Shown here piece after piece: positions 1 through 11,483 of a stretch of DNA of 64,000 nucleotides. Source of the stretch: Congeria kusceri (taxonomy: Eukaryota; Mollusca; Bivalvia; Myida; Dreissenidae). The position numbers and the translations under genes are program-made. Position 1 is the first letter of the stretch, and the number at the start of each line of letters is the position of its first letter. The stretch is taken from contig CM051033.1 of the NCBI GenBank assembly GCA_027627225.1, positions 10,402,558-10,466,557 on the forward strand, read 5' to 3'. A model generated the notes under the pieces. The model had not been told where the DNA came from. It worked only from the letters and a program-made list of their open reading frames with translations, and did no database searches.

Positions 1-70
1 TAGTTTTATTTATGTATGTATTATACTAGTATACGCATTTTTCAATGTTTTGTTTTTGTTGGATTTGTTT

Positions 71-510
71 ATGCCCCCGGCCTCATTTATAGTGATCGTC
101 CTTTCCGTCCTTCCGTCCGTCCTTCCCTTCCGTCCTTCCGTCCTTCCGTCCGTGACAAGGTAAAGTAGATTTTACCGTTTCGTCTAGCACCAATACCGCT
201 TACTACAACACTTTGATACATACACCGTTGTTGCTTATGACCATTCCCTAACCACCCATATCACCCAACCTTACGTTGACCTTGACCTTGACCTAATTTG
301 GACTTATAATAATTGAAAAGTGCCATTTCTTGGTTAACTAGATTTTACCGTTTCGTCTAGCCCCAGCATCGCTTAGTACAACTCTGGGTACTTACACAGT
401 TGTTGCTTATGACCATCCCCAATCCACCCATATCACCTAACCTCACTTTGACCTTAACCTTGACCTAATTTGGACTAAGTAATGGGCTACCCAGCACCAA
501 CCGGGGGCAT
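71..510. mobile_element. Short element with ATGCCCCCGG terminal inverted repeats and TGACCTTGACC core repeats
   Basis: The stretch starts with ATGCCCCCGG (71-80) and ends with its exact reverse complement CCGGGGGCAT (501-510). Inside are a CCGT-rich microsatellite and two diverged tandem copies of a core of about 173 bp, starting at 168 and 341. Each core ends in TGACCTTGACC-type motifs. The paralogous site in the second segmental copy (around 40,850-40,865) runs straight across without it, so it inserted after the duplication. A tandem core, a tetranucleotide microsatellite and a GGGGGCAT end recall pearl/BIV160-like bivalve elements, possibly Helitron-related. The family name is inferred; no transposase is present. 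Confidence 0.75.
97..156 (+). repeat. CCGT/CCTT-rich microsatellite
   Basis: Short runs of TCCGTCCT-like units lie just inside the left end of the inverted-repeat element at 71-510. Similar (ACGG)n tracts accompany the core repeats of the related element at 26,540-27,122. Confidence 0.85.
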
Positions 511-1046
511 GTGTGTTTATCAAATAATAATCTCGTTGTTTCTGAAATTCCTCTTTGGTTAAACTGAATCATCACAATCCAAATTAGTGTTCACATTTAA
601 ATAAACTCATGACAAGATTTCCTGTAGCATAATTATTTTTAATTAATTGTAATTGGCTGGTAAACACAAAGAATATTTAATAAATTACAATTGGGTTTTG
701 AGAAAGAATCAAACCGCAAAATAACACAGTACACATGTATGTGAACAAATATCTGAACTCTTTCTAATCAATGCTCATGCCCCCTACCTTTAAACACTTT
801 ATAATACATGTTTTTGGTGTTGTTTTTTACCACGCATGCTTTTTGTGTTGTTTCTATCAGTGTGCGTAAAATAATGTTATGCATAACCGACAACCTTTAC
901 CAATTCCTCGCGTTTTATAATGGAGTAAAGTTTGAAAAATGGAAAAGATTAGGCCTAAGCAAAAATGGCTTTGATCGGTTACCGTTTAATTGTTCCAATA
1001 AACAAGAGAGGTCACGCTGTAATCTAAATGCCTGTTTTATGACACA

Positions 1047-1313
1047 TTGTCAATGCCGCAGGTAAGATGCCGACAGAAGTTAACACCTCAAAGGAGAAAT
1101 AATTCAACGAACACACACAACCGCCGACACCAGGTGCTCTTCCACCCAAAGAACCCTATACACCCCGTGTTTCCAACGAACGTTACTTTCCCAATACATC
1201 GGTCAAAAGAAACATGCACCGGTGATATAAACGAAATAAAAATAAGAAATCGAAATCAAAGCGTGCGTTCTAAGTGGTACCAGAATACTACTGCGATATA
1301 TTTGTCTGATTAA
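1047..1313 (+). other. Duplicated 88-codon open frame, unrecognised; probably not a gene
   Basis: The frame encodes a basic, Asn/His/Thr-rich peptide with no domain I recognise. Its central part (about 1,100-1,275) matches 41,360-41,535 with about six mismatches in 170 bases, clearly closer than the surrounding duplicated DNA. A third, diverged copy lies in the opposite orientation near 47,390-47,480. Of the six differences, four change amino acids, so the similarity is not explained by protein constraint. A transposed or gene-converted fragment is more likely than a coding exon. Confidence 0.35.
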
Positions 1314-1389
1314 TTTTGATTATTAAAACAGGTATTACATGTAATTCATTTACTTCATATCGATAGTGTTTTTAAAAAGCTAACTACAT

Positions 1390-1568
1390 ATGTGGCGCGT
1401 CGTGAGAAAACCGGTCTTAATGCATATGCGTAAAGTGTCGTCCCGAATTAGCTTGTGCAGTTCGCACAGGCTAATCCAGGACGGCACTTTCCGCCTACAG
1501 TGGATTTATGTAAAGAAGAGACTTCCTTAAAACAGAAAATACCACACAAGCGGAATGTGCCGTCCTGG
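1390..1568 (+). mobile_element. Palindromic bivalve MITE, truncated copy
   Basis: The copy begins with the family end (GGCGCGTCGTGAGAAAACCGG at about 1,393), continues through the GTGTCGTCCCG arm, an imperfect inner hairpin built on TTAGCTTGTGCAG / CGCACAGGCTAA, and the element middle, and then breaks off at a TA microsatellite at 1,568. The right arm is missing. The fullest copy in the window is at 45,122-45,388. Confidence 0.85.
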
Positions 1569-1586
1569 CATATATATATATATAGG
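1568..1586 (+). repeat. TA dinucleotide microsatellite
   Basis: A run of about eight TA units directly abuts the broken end of the palindromic MITE. A paralogous TA run occurs at about 43,885-43,899 in copy 2. Confidence 0.9.
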
Positions 1587-2254
1587 ATGAACATAAATCA
1601 ACAGCAGCAACATATGCTCAACCTAATAGATTCCCTTTTATATTCATGGTAAATAACTTAAAATAGTGTGGTATGTTACACAGTCTGTATTTAGTGCATT
1701 GAATACTAACATCGAAACAGTGTCTTTCTCCTATTAAGCTCGTAGAGTACGGGCACTTTGTATTAGAATTGGGTCTGTAGCTAGGCTTGCTTTACTCAAC
1801 ACCCCGTGTGCTGCTTATCGATAAAATTATATTGGTTTATATTTGCCTGCTTTAACCTGCTGGGCATTGTGTGCGTTTATTTTCACTCCAGAGTATTTAT
1901 TTTACTTAATGGAAGAATGCCAATGCAATTATTTATGGGATTTAGATCGCAAGGCATTCAATGTAAACATGTTGTGATTGGTTAAACAAACTGCAACTAC
2001 CAGCGTTATAAAACTGCTGAAACGTTTGACGACGCAAACTAAAGATACATTGTGTGTGCATAACATTCGACAAGAGAGCTTTTGTCACTCGCTTAAAAAT
2101 ATGGCTCTCATATTCACTTCGCAACAAAATGACCCAGCGAATGCTACTGAAATGGTTGTGTGTGCATACTTACCAAATTTGATATCAGCAAAAAATATAT
2201 ACGGCACATTTTATAGAACTTGTTTAAGTCATCTTTTACACATCACTAGAAACT

Positions 2255-2445
2255 TGTTCATTGGTGTAATGTGGGATTGTACGTGGTAAATGTGTACACT
2301 GGTGTCCCTAGGGCATGTACGTGGAAATGTGTACAATACAGTCCTGTGTGAATACACGTAGAAATGTGTACACTAGTGGCCAGTGTGGAAGCATGTAAAA
2401 TGTGTACAATGGTCTCCCGTGGGATTGCAGATGGGTGTTGAATTT
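2255..2445 (+). repeat. Degenerate ~38-bp tandem repeat
   Basis: About four to five diverged copies of a unit reading roughly GGTGTCCNGTGGGATTGNAC followed by GTGGAAATGTGTACA. The same array is present twice in copy 2 (about 44,515-44,695 and 45,618-45,815), so it predates the segmental duplication. No coding or RNA function is evident. Confidence 0.7.
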
Positions 2446-3975
2446 ATTGACCGTGTATCTCGAATGTAAGAAATGTCATTGGTGACCGATTAGTGATGTT
2501 TACGTTGCATAAAAAGGACATAGATTTTTCTCACGTTTTTGTTACCGCAACGAGATACGTCATTTTGAAAGCATTTGACGTGGTTTTATTTTATGTAGAA
2601 CGAATATTTTACAGCGAATCTGGATAATTAAATAAAATACATGTTAATGTTAAGGCTAAATAAACATTTAAAACGACGTTAAATTCGACGTTATAGAAAT
2701 GTTCTACCACTATGAATATACCAGAAATAATGTTCTCACAAACCAACAGAATAAAACAACACAAGAACTAATTATGAGCATTAATTGGACATGTTAGGGC
2801 GACGTGAATTTGAAGTACGAGTAGTTCCATAGAGCGGGGTATTTCGTGCGATTACCGGTTTAATTCGTCAGGAATAAAGTGCCTAGTGGATTTTGCGAGT
2901 ATGTGCTTTTATCCCGTGAACATGTGTATGTATTTATTTGAACGAAATAATGCCAATTAAGTTAGTCAAACATCAACGCCTCTTTATTAGGTGTGTTCTC
3001 TTTATTTTTATTTAGAACTATGCTTGTTGCGTTGGCATTATTATTATAGACATTGCAGTATAATTGAAATATATTTGTTCCACAAATTTTCAAACATTAG
3101 TCTGCCTCACAGATCATTAGTTTAAAGACCAGGCACCGACAAATTGCAAGCATTTATACGTTTGCCAAACTTGTAATGACTCAAGTCTGCTTTAAGTAGC
3201 ATATTTAAATATCATGGACCGCACGAGACAAAAAAACATGACATATGATGACAAAGACATGTTTAATAAGCACTTGTCCGTAACGTACTGAACCTTTAGC
3301 TGCTTAATGTTTTGTGCTCGAACAGCTGATGATGCCAGTCTTAATGTTTGCTTTGTTCGCAATGTTTTATTTAACATTGCTGTGTATTAGTTATTCTTTC
3401 TTTTGTGCTTTAAATTTTGGAATCTTTGGATTTTTGTCAAACAAATTAATTGCGGAAATCCTGAAACAATCCGAGTACTTGCTTATTTATTATTTCTTCA
3501 TTAGGTTTGGAATGTCTCATGTATTGAATGTGTCTAATATTTAAAGACATTGGGTGTCCTAGTTTCCCGTCAAAGGAATGTTAATCCCATGCATGATATT
3601 TGCATTTAGAAATCCCGTTATTATTGTCAGTGAAGGTTTTATAGTTTGATGGTCGTCTCATAAATCTATACTGGTATCCAAAATTGAACAAAACAATTGG
3701 TACATCAAATCTGGAATTTATGGAACATCGCAGTATATTCAGTGTCAGTTTTCATCAATTGACAAGCTAGTTTAAATGAACATTCTGACGTAACACACGC
3801 AGTTTTCTACAGACGAAGAAGAAAAATTTCCGTTGTAAAATTGCCAATAAACAACTCGAAAAAGTAGTCCCGATACTTTAAACTATAGTTCGCATTGTAA
3901 TTGCAGAATACTCTATGTTGACAGGTCATGTTAGAATCGAAATAATTTTCGCTTGATAATTGTTAATATGTTAAT

Positions 3976-4061
3976 AAACAACATATTATTCGACAAATCG
4001 TTGTTTATTTACATATGTTTATATGTAAATAAACAACGATTTTTCGAATAATATGTTGTTT
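3976..4061. repeat. Near-perfect 41-bp-arm palindrome (hairpin or cruciform)
   Basis: The left arm 3,976-4,016 and right arm 4,021-4,061 are reverse complements at 40 of 41 positions, separated by a 4-base loop (GTTT). The arms are AT-rich and end in AAACAACATATTATTCGA. At the paralogous place in copy 2 (about 48,418-48,472) the sequence runs AAACAACATGCTATTCT then ATCGTTGTTTATTT and then only a short remnant of the right arm, so the palindrome is not intact there. Confidence 0.9.
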
Positions 4062-4943
4062 AAAATCGAAAAGTATTTCTTAATTATACTGTGTACCACA
4101 AAGATTCGTTATTCTTGGAAGAAAGACCGTTTGTTGCCACGACCACCCTGACAGTTTCTACCGGATATATTAACAACAGTTTAATGCAATAGCAAATCAC
4201 ATTAATTTTTGTATTTTAAGGGGACTTGTTCACATATTTTGTATTTTTTAAAGAAATGGAATTTAACGTCCTAACTTTTTAAATTAAAGCACCGGAAATA
4301 AAAAGCTCAAGTACTTTAACAAGAACACCGTGGTTCGAACCTTATGCCACTGGATCGAAACTCCAATGCGTTACATCTCAGCCATTTCGAGTTTCATACT
4401 AGGGTGTGTAATGTTTACATTATCTAAGTGATTCACGCGTTTTTGACAATTTTAACGAAAACAACAGAAACAATCCATTTTAATAAATCGTTTCGCGTTA
4501 CAAGCGCTTTATATTTTAATCCATTTAAGCTAATGATTGCTCATTAACTAAACGGTATTTACAGTATATTTCTTGGTCAGTAGTGTTATTTCGCTGTTTA
4601 AATACAATTTTTTAAAATTTTACTTAACTAAATACGTTTCAGTGGTCGTAATAAAAAAGTTTTTATTGGAAGGCCTATTATATACATTCAAACACTGCTT
4701 ACCTTTATAGCACGTTTGTCACATACAAATAAGGACCACTGTGTTGTTTATATTTAAAATCTTTGTCATGCGTTTATTGTAAATTGATCGCATGTAATAT
4801 ATAGGTCATAACCTTTTTACGTAACAACCCACGCAATAAACAGGCTACAATGAGCTCTCGTATTTCTCTGTACAGAGCCAGTTAACAACAGTTAGGACAA
4901 TGCTTATGTCGCTTTTACAGACACACAGTTCTTTAACACCTCT

Positions 4944-5204
4944 CTAGCACAATTGTGTACTTTTAATGGCGTGCGCTTTCCTGCGGGTGAAGGAAGTTTT
5001 ATCTTTCAATTTAGCGTCTCGTGAAGACGTTTCTTCTGCCTGGAGTCGGGCCGACAACATACATACATATGAACCTTTGTTTAAAATAGATTCTGAATTT
5101 GCTTGTTTAGGAGATTCAATGTAATGTTTGGCACATTTCCAATGCATTAATATGTATGTTGTTTTATTGATACTTGCATAAGTAGCTATTGAAATATCAT
5201 TCAT
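4944..5204 (-). other. Open frame shared by both segmental copies, function unknown
   Basis: An 86-codon minus-strand frame whose C-terminal half resembles the 80-codon frame at 49,720-49,962: both end in FTRRKAHAIKST and a stop. The N-terminal halves differ. There is no recognised domain, signal peptide or membrane segment, and no splice or promoter evidence. It could be a decayed exon or chance; I do not call it a gene. Confidence 0.2.
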
Positions 5205-8200
5205 GGCGAAACTGTAGCATGTGTGTAAAGATTATGTTGATACATGTACTTGCATTAGCTGCGAGCCGTTGGATGTACGAATACTTAGATGCGTAGCATG
5301 CACTATATGTCAGAAAATGCTTGATTTAATCAATGGCTTATATGTTTACTGGTAAGCGTTTCTACAGCAACGCCAACGGTGGCTTTGGTAGCTATTCAAT
5401 AATCGTAGGAAATGTATAAGCGTTGAACATTTTTTATACATTTTACCGTCACGACTGCTGCCTATCAGGTATAATAAATACGTATCACTAATATGTAGTT
5501 AATTTAGTGAATGATAGTGAACATGCTGCGCACAAACTAATGCGTGTACTGTAACGAAATACACCAATTATATAAACAAATTAATCAATCTAGCATTAAC
5601 TGTTAGTACTTAATGCATTGGCAGAAAACTCATGTTGCACTAGCAAGATATTTCGACGAAGAAAACAACGCTACACAATCATGTCTTGGCAGGCATTGCG
5701 GCAAATATCTTGAAACTCTAGAACATATAAATTAATAGGATTATTTCCGAAGTTAATCGTGGCAGAAATGTAAAATCAAATCGGAACCACAAACGTATTG
5801 TAAGCAGTAAGCTTTCTGAACATGCCTTAAAGATTTCATCTAGTAACTATTGTACCGTAGCTCTTTTAAATTTGAATATAGTGTAATTATGTGCCCATCT
5901 GCTCATGTGCTTTGCATAAATTTCACCTGATACCGGCACATTCGATTCAATATTCGAGCATTAATGGTTGACTATTAAACATTAATTGCTGCATACATAA
6001 ACGTATGTCCGGATTGTGCTTCAAAGTAGGAACAAAATAACAACAAACAAACTATTAACCCGTCAAGTATCGTTGAATGTTGTTTAATGAGTATTAACAA
6101 ATAGTGAATTGCCAGTGGCAAGATATAAACGAAGCAATACAAAGGCAACATACGCATTCGTGACTGCAGAGCAAGCGTTTCAACTAGATTTTGCACGCAC
6201 AATTAAAAGATTTGATTTTAATTTTTTAGTCGCCCTGTGGCTAAAATAAATCAATTTATCACGAATAAAATACAAGTGTATGGTCCTTTTTGGAAATGGT
6301 CACCTGGTATAGCGTTTGGCAATGATATAAAGGAAGGTAAAACGCATTAATATACCCTGGGCAGTCATTAGGGTGTTTGTGTGAAATATACAAGGAAGTT
6401 ATATGCTTATTCCAATGTGTTTGTTTTATCGGGCGCTGCAATCCCCATTCAATTCCTGGAAAACGCATGATAAAATCTCATACATTGCCTGTTTCAAAAT
6501 TGTTAAATTCATTATTTTATACGAACTTAACTACTGCATGGGTCATAAAGATGAATACGTTTATGTTCTATATTAGTGTGTTTTATGTATAATATAATAT
6601 GCATAATTATAACAAAAGGTAATAACACACTCGTAGACTTTCATTAGCTGTAATTTGACAAGAGCGATTAGGCCTTCTTAGTGGTATTTGTACAGCAAAG
6701 TAATTTATATTAATTATGTGAATATTAACAGGTGCATTACGCATAGGACATGCACTTATTTAACCCTTCTGTTCTACAATCGTTAATATTTATAAGAATT
6801 ATACAATACCAATATATTAAAGAAGTGAATTCGAAAACCTGTTAATATGCACACGTTTTTAAAATAACCACAAATATGCAAGTATAATATGGGCCCGCAC
6901 AAACAAAACTACACAGATACCTCATACAGCGACACTGAAGACAGGCAAATGTGTTACAGTCTGATTTAAAAGGATTTAACCTGGATATATACTAATCTGG
7001 ATAAACTTGAACGAACAAAAACTTACTGGCAACTTTGTAGATTAAACAAACTACTAAACTGAGTGGGCAGAAGATGTTTAAGTAAGTGGTACGTCAGAAT
7101 GTGACATAAGTTTTCCGATCACTACTCGTAAATATAAATCTAAAATACTAATTAACAGATTTCATAAATGCATAATGCTCTAGATTGTCTTTCACCTAGC
7201 ATTGTTGCATAAACTCAAACCCTGAATAAGAGGACATTGATGAGTGAATCATGCCAACCACATTGACAATTAGACGTGTATTGTGTGGCTCAATGACTCG
7301 GATGAATATCCATTAAAACATTTCTTACATGGCGGCGATACGTAACGTGAAGAAATATTGTAATTATCTCACCAACACAAAATTTGGGTGGTTCTTAAAT
7401 TGTGCTTGTATATTCTTGAAATACGTTTGCATAGTAATGAATTACTTTATCAACATATACACTTTTCTGTAAGTAGGGTTGCTGGTTTTAGATAGCTCAC
7501 ACCGCATTCGTTGGCAAACTATGCATTTATATCATAAATGGATAGGGAATACATTTCAAACTAGGTTGATTTATGACTGTTGCATATATATTCCATATAT
7601 GTCATACAATGTCAATTCTTCGACACCCCTAGAGTTTAATTGAATGCTTTTATGAAGCGTGCATGCATGTCTAATGTAACTCAAAAACATCTTCAAAACT
7701 GAACAATTGAATATGTGGTCAAAGTCTTGCAAGAATCAGATATTAACTGGCTAACGAACACCAATAACATTAAGAAACCACCAAGCAACGGTTGAAGTCC
7801 ACCTCCTCCATTAGCTGTTCAACGGGCGCCTATCAAATCAATATACATGGGCATATACTAACATCGATTTACCATTGACTATATAAATCTAGAAAATATG
7901 ATTTCATCATTGTAATGACATTATGTGTTTTGCGTGCAATGTAAATCTCTTCATTGTCTATGCATTTCCAACATTATAGCGTTACATATTCTTAACTTAC
8001 ATTTAAGTATAGTCATCATAAATTGGGCATTTTTGGAAACGTTTGTGCGATTGACTTCACATTACTTATACAAAGTTATCTGAAATCAAACCTATCCGCT
8101 GTCCATATGTGTTTATTGTTTGTGGTCTTAAGCCACTGTATTAAAAAACGAAACGGTTTTTGTTTACATTTCCTGGTATCCTTTACATGTGTTTAAATGT

Positions 8201-8829
8201 TTTCAATGTAATGAAGATCTTTCTATAATTATTTAATGACAATAACGTTGAGAACACATGACAGCATGGCACGATTACTCATATTCTATTTGGCTAATTA
8301 TCTCAAACTTTAATGAAGGTAATTGCGATCTACAAGAGACATATTTTTCAAATTCCGGCTTATAGATCACATTTGCGGTGTACTTTATTAGTCTTATTTC
8401 TGGTATAATAATCAGTTGACTTCCTATGTAAACACCTTAATTGGCTGTCACATTATCACGGCACGTGATCAGATGTTCGTAATATTTTCTTTCGAACACA
8501 GTAACACCACCAACATCAAATCTAACTACATTTTGTGATTGTTTTGGCGAAGAGCCATTTCGTTTTCATCAAGGCTATATTTATTTTTGTATTGAACTAG
8601 TGTGAAAAGTATACACAATTCTAGACATGATTTTTGTGTCTATAAAACGTGCAATTATTATTGTTATTACTTCATTATTAAATAGTATTCAATTGCAGGC
8701 ATCTAGAAATTTTGTTCTAAGAATTTCTCTGCACATATTGTAATGAATGTGAATAACATAGCCATTGCCATTTGTTTGAAGAAGTCACGGTGATTCTCTT
8801 AATGTGCGGAGAAATCAACTCACTTAAAG

Positions 8830-9670
8830 AAGAACTGTCTGTTTTTTTTAAATAGATTTATTTATGTCAATTTATGACTCTTTCGTTTACCCATTAACAA
8901 AAAAAACAACGTTTTATTTAACATAAATAAACGTCTACATCGACCAAAATATGTTTCTTATCACATATATGCAGACCCAATTATTCTACTGTAACGGCTA
9001 CATTCGTGTTTGAATAAGAAAATAAAACTGCGCATTCGTCATCAATCGATCTGATTGGACGCTGTGTATACATGTATATAACAGTTCGCTGCGAAGTATT
9101 ATTTTAGTTTTAAACTTCTCTCATAACACGCATTCATGAACATAGTTTAGTTTCTACATTTATTTTAATATTATTTAAAAATAATATACTTATATCATGA
9201 GAACCAATGGATGGTTTTATATGGTAATTTTCGTAATATTCCATTATTTTCTTATGTCATAGATATGGTGATTGTGCTATATAATGTTTGCCTTGACATT
9301 CATTTTGAAAAAAGTAATTATTATTTCATAGCACACGCATAACTAAGATCGACAAACAGTATCCTTAAATCCGAGGATGGCTGAAAAATAAATCCACGCA
9401 TGTTTTATGACTAACAGAAGCAAACTTTAAATTATCGATTCATAATTTCGGCAATATTTCAGTTATTGTTTCGTCGCGTATAAGAGGTCTGTCTTAAATC
9501 CCTATAGAGCCATACGTTATTTTGATACTGCACAACAATCGTGTCAGATATCATACCTTAATTTAACAGAATTTAACAGAATAATAACTAACCTTAACGG
9601 GACGTGTTCACATATTGGCGAATAGACAATTTTCAAAAATGTTGTCATAGATTCCAAACAGAAATTACTC
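8830..9670. other. AT-rich intergenic DNA, nothing assignable
   Basis: Lies between the right edge of segmental copy 1 and the 3' tail of a minus-strand LINE. It contains a short inverted AT stretch near 9,160-9,190 (TTTTAATATTATTTAAAAATAATA-like) and no recognised coding or RNA feature. Confidence 0.5.
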
Positions 9671-10096
9671 GTTATAGATTTTAGTTTTATAGTTTATAGT
9701 TTATTTTCTAAAGTTCCATTAGGTCCAAAGACCCACGAGGACAACATATTTACATAAAACGATATGGTAGGACAGTGTATAGAACCGAAATAACTAAACA
9801 AGTACATGTATACAATGTTTGTTGCTTATGGAGCATACAATGATGAAAAACTGTAAAACACGTTGGAGTTGGAGATGGTGCACTCATTTTACTAAATAGG
9901 ATAATAATAGAGTACATATAAGGTTGAGATATAACTATAAAGAGACATGTGTCATAGAAATATGCATACGCTTGCGAGCCTGACAATTTCAAATACATAT
10001 AAGTCACATGATTACGACATCTCAGTTTAAGTTAAGTTTAAATCTCAGTACATACTTACAGTTACACAAATTATAACAATAGTCTGGCTAGTAAAA

Positions 10097-10693
10097 TTAG
10101 TCATATAAGGACTGATTTCTGGACTCAAAGGAATAAAATATATAGTCCCCTAAATTTCTAAGCAACTTTTTGTTTTTTGTTTGAAGTAGTTGTATGAATT
10201 TTTGCATATTTGGCCTGGTGCGAAAATATCTGGATATATATTTAGCACGTAAATCATTATATAAAACACACTCCTTAATAAAGTGATATTCATCTTCTAA
10301 CGTGTTACATAAAAAGGATGTTCTGTTTTCAACTGGTGTGGCTTCTGGTCTATTCCATCGGCCTGTTTCTATATGTAATCTATGAGATGAAACGCGTAAT
10401 CTTGTAATACACATTCGAAATTGTTTGATGTTAACTAGACTAAGGTAGTCATGGTATTCAAAAGACTTGATGTTATTATACAATAGGCCTCTACTAGACT
10501 CACGCAATCGACTTGACCAGTTCTGTACAAATGCGTCTTTTAAACGCTGGTTAACGATTGATAAACACACTTTAGCATCTCCAACGCCTTGCATTATCCA
10601 CACATCGTGAAAGCCTAAGGAACAGAGGAGCATTTTAACTTGTGAGCACCAATTTTTCTTATTGGGGTTATTTTCAAAATCGTTTTTTAACAA
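10097..10693 (-). pseudogene. LINE ORF2 C-terminal region
   Basis: At 198 codons this is the longest open frame in the window. It corresponds to the post-RT C-terminal part of LINE ORF2. Visible features are a stretch rich in Arg and His (FRMCITRLRVSSHRLHIETG) and a Cys/His cluster (FLCNTLEDEYHFIKECVLY) of the kind found at the end of mollusc LINE polyproteins. It stays open for about 600 bases, suggesting a fairly recent insertion, but it is cut off from the RT by frame breaks. Confidence 0.85.
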
Positions 10694-10746
10694 TGTGTAA
10701 ACATTTTTACCAATTTTTTTTCATTACACTGTAATAGTTTTATCCA

Positions 10747-11004
10747 TTATTTAATAATGTTATAATGCTTCATAGTCTGCATAGAAAACCTACCCAGTTC
10801 ACCATAAACAAAGTCAAGTTGTGTACTCGTTTTAACGCAAAGAATACTGTTGCAAAATTGCAAATGAATGCGTTCAACAGCTAGGCCTTTATTAAAACCC
10901 CAAATTTCGCAACCATAATTCAAGATAGGTACAATAAGTTTTTCAAATAAGTCTAGTCTGTGGTTGATGGTTACTTCTGTAAGTTTGTATAAGTATTTAT
11001 TCAT
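10747..11004 (-). pseudogene. LINE reverse transcriptase thumb fragment
   Basis: The frame reads LFEKLIVPILNYGCEIWGF and then VYGELGRFSM, both characteristic of the segment downstream of the RT palm in CR1/L2-like LINEs. The related LINE at 17,812-18,213 has LFDKLETPALHYSAEIWG at the same place, so the two elements belong to related families. Confidence 0.88.
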
Positions 11005-11170
11005 TTTATATATGACTTTAAGGGCTTGTCCAGAAAGAGTGTTTTGTGCTTCAGTGAATGAGCCACCCGTAGTACAAACTATGCCTAAATATGTGAATTT
11101 GTTTACAATTTCTATCAGATTAGTTTTATATATGAATGTTAGATTCCGATGTTTCTACCTTTATGAAAAA

Positions 11171-11401
11171 TCAAAACCTTTGTTTTCGTCCTATTAACGA
11201 GGAGTTTCCATTCGTTACAATATTGTTCAAGTAGATCAAGTAGATTTGTAGTTCTTCACTACTATTAGCAAAAATTACAATATCATCAGCAGAAAGAATT
11301 AAACACATGTTGAACATGTTAACGTCAATACCAGAAAAATTAAGAAGCGGTATTTTGGTAAATACTTGCATCTCTAACATAGCGTTAAAATACTCAAGCA
11401 A
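11171..11401 (-). pseudogene. LINE reverse transcriptase fragment (palm motif C)
   Basis: The 76-codon frame contains LSADDIVIFANSSEELQ, the catalytic motif C of LINE reverse transcriptases, where the usual YADD has become SADD. The first residue of this motif is normally aromatic, so the copy is probably dead irrespective of frameshifts. It continues after a break into the thumb segment at 10,747-11,004. Confidence 0.85.
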
Positions 11402-11410
11402 AAATATAGG

Positions 11411-11483
11411 TCTGAATGGTCGAGAGGTTAGCGCATGAGATTTTAGATTTCAAAGGTCCCGGGTTCTAGTCCCGGCGAAGGCA
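11411..11483 (+). other. tRNA-like sequence (tRNA pseudogene or SINE head)
   Basis: Box A-like TGGTCGAGAGG at 11,418-11,428 and box B-like GGTTCTAGTCC at 11,463-11,473. A perfect 5-bp T stem (CCGGG / CCCGG) encloses a 7-base loop TTCTAGT. A plausible anticodon stem TGAGA/TTTCA encloses loop TTTTAGA, giving anticodon UUA, which would read the stop codon UAA. The acceptor arms pair poorly (about four of seven), so a working tRNA is unlikely. It starts a few bases beyond the truncated end of the LINE. Confidence 0.6.

Larger units (their letters stand above)
1..8830 (+). repeat. Segmental duplication, copy 1
   Basis: This stretch is collinear, in direct orientation, with about 40,790-55,260. 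Anchors seen by eye include 1-60 with 40,797-40,850, 541-600 with 40,865-40,930, 1,100-1,275 with 41,360-41,535, 1,942-2,127 with 44,203-44,388, 2,540-2,660 with 45,895-46,010, 2,800-2,960 with 46,148-46,310, 3,120-3,540 with 46,500-46,880, 4,930-5,210 with 49,680-49,990, 5,340-5,700 with 51,930-52,290, 6,780-6,960 with 53,220-53,400 and 8,500-8,820 with 54,940-55,240. Similarity is roughly 85-90 percent where I compared bases, and drops near 8,830. The left end lies outside the window or at its edge. No gene is supported inside; the open frames present accumulate replacement changes or frameshifts between copies. Confidence 0.9.
9671..11404 (-). mobile_element. 5'-truncated LINE retrotransposon (CR1/L2-like), inactive
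   Basis: Reading on the minus strand, this holds the end of a reverse transcriptase domain, the post-RT C-terminal region and a 3' UTR finishing in short direct repeats of ATAAACT/ATAAAAC (plus-strand 9,671-9,708), typical of LINE tails. Coding pieces are at 11,171-11,401, 10,747-11,004 and 10,097-10,693, separated by frameshifts or stops. ORF1, the endonuclease and the first half of RT are missing at the upstream end (about 11,404), the normal outcome of incomplete reverse transcription. The CR1/L2-like clade is inferred from motif similarity to the larger LINE at 17,280-21,310. Confidence 0.88.

Noticed and set aside
1942..2127. A 61-codon minus-strand frame intact in both segmental copies (also 44,203-44,388) with about 80 percent amino-acid identity
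   Set aside because: Roughly 18 base differences give about 12 amino-acid changes, the pattern of neutral drift. The third paralog (about 45,040-45,400) is broken by a MITE. No domain is recognised.
4325..4402. tRNA-like sequence on the minus strand (GGTTCGAACC and TGGCTGAGATG)
   Set aside because: No T-stem or acceptor pairing can be drawn. The resemblance is limited to box-like words, so it is mentioned only as a possible origin of the 45-bp unit in copy 2.
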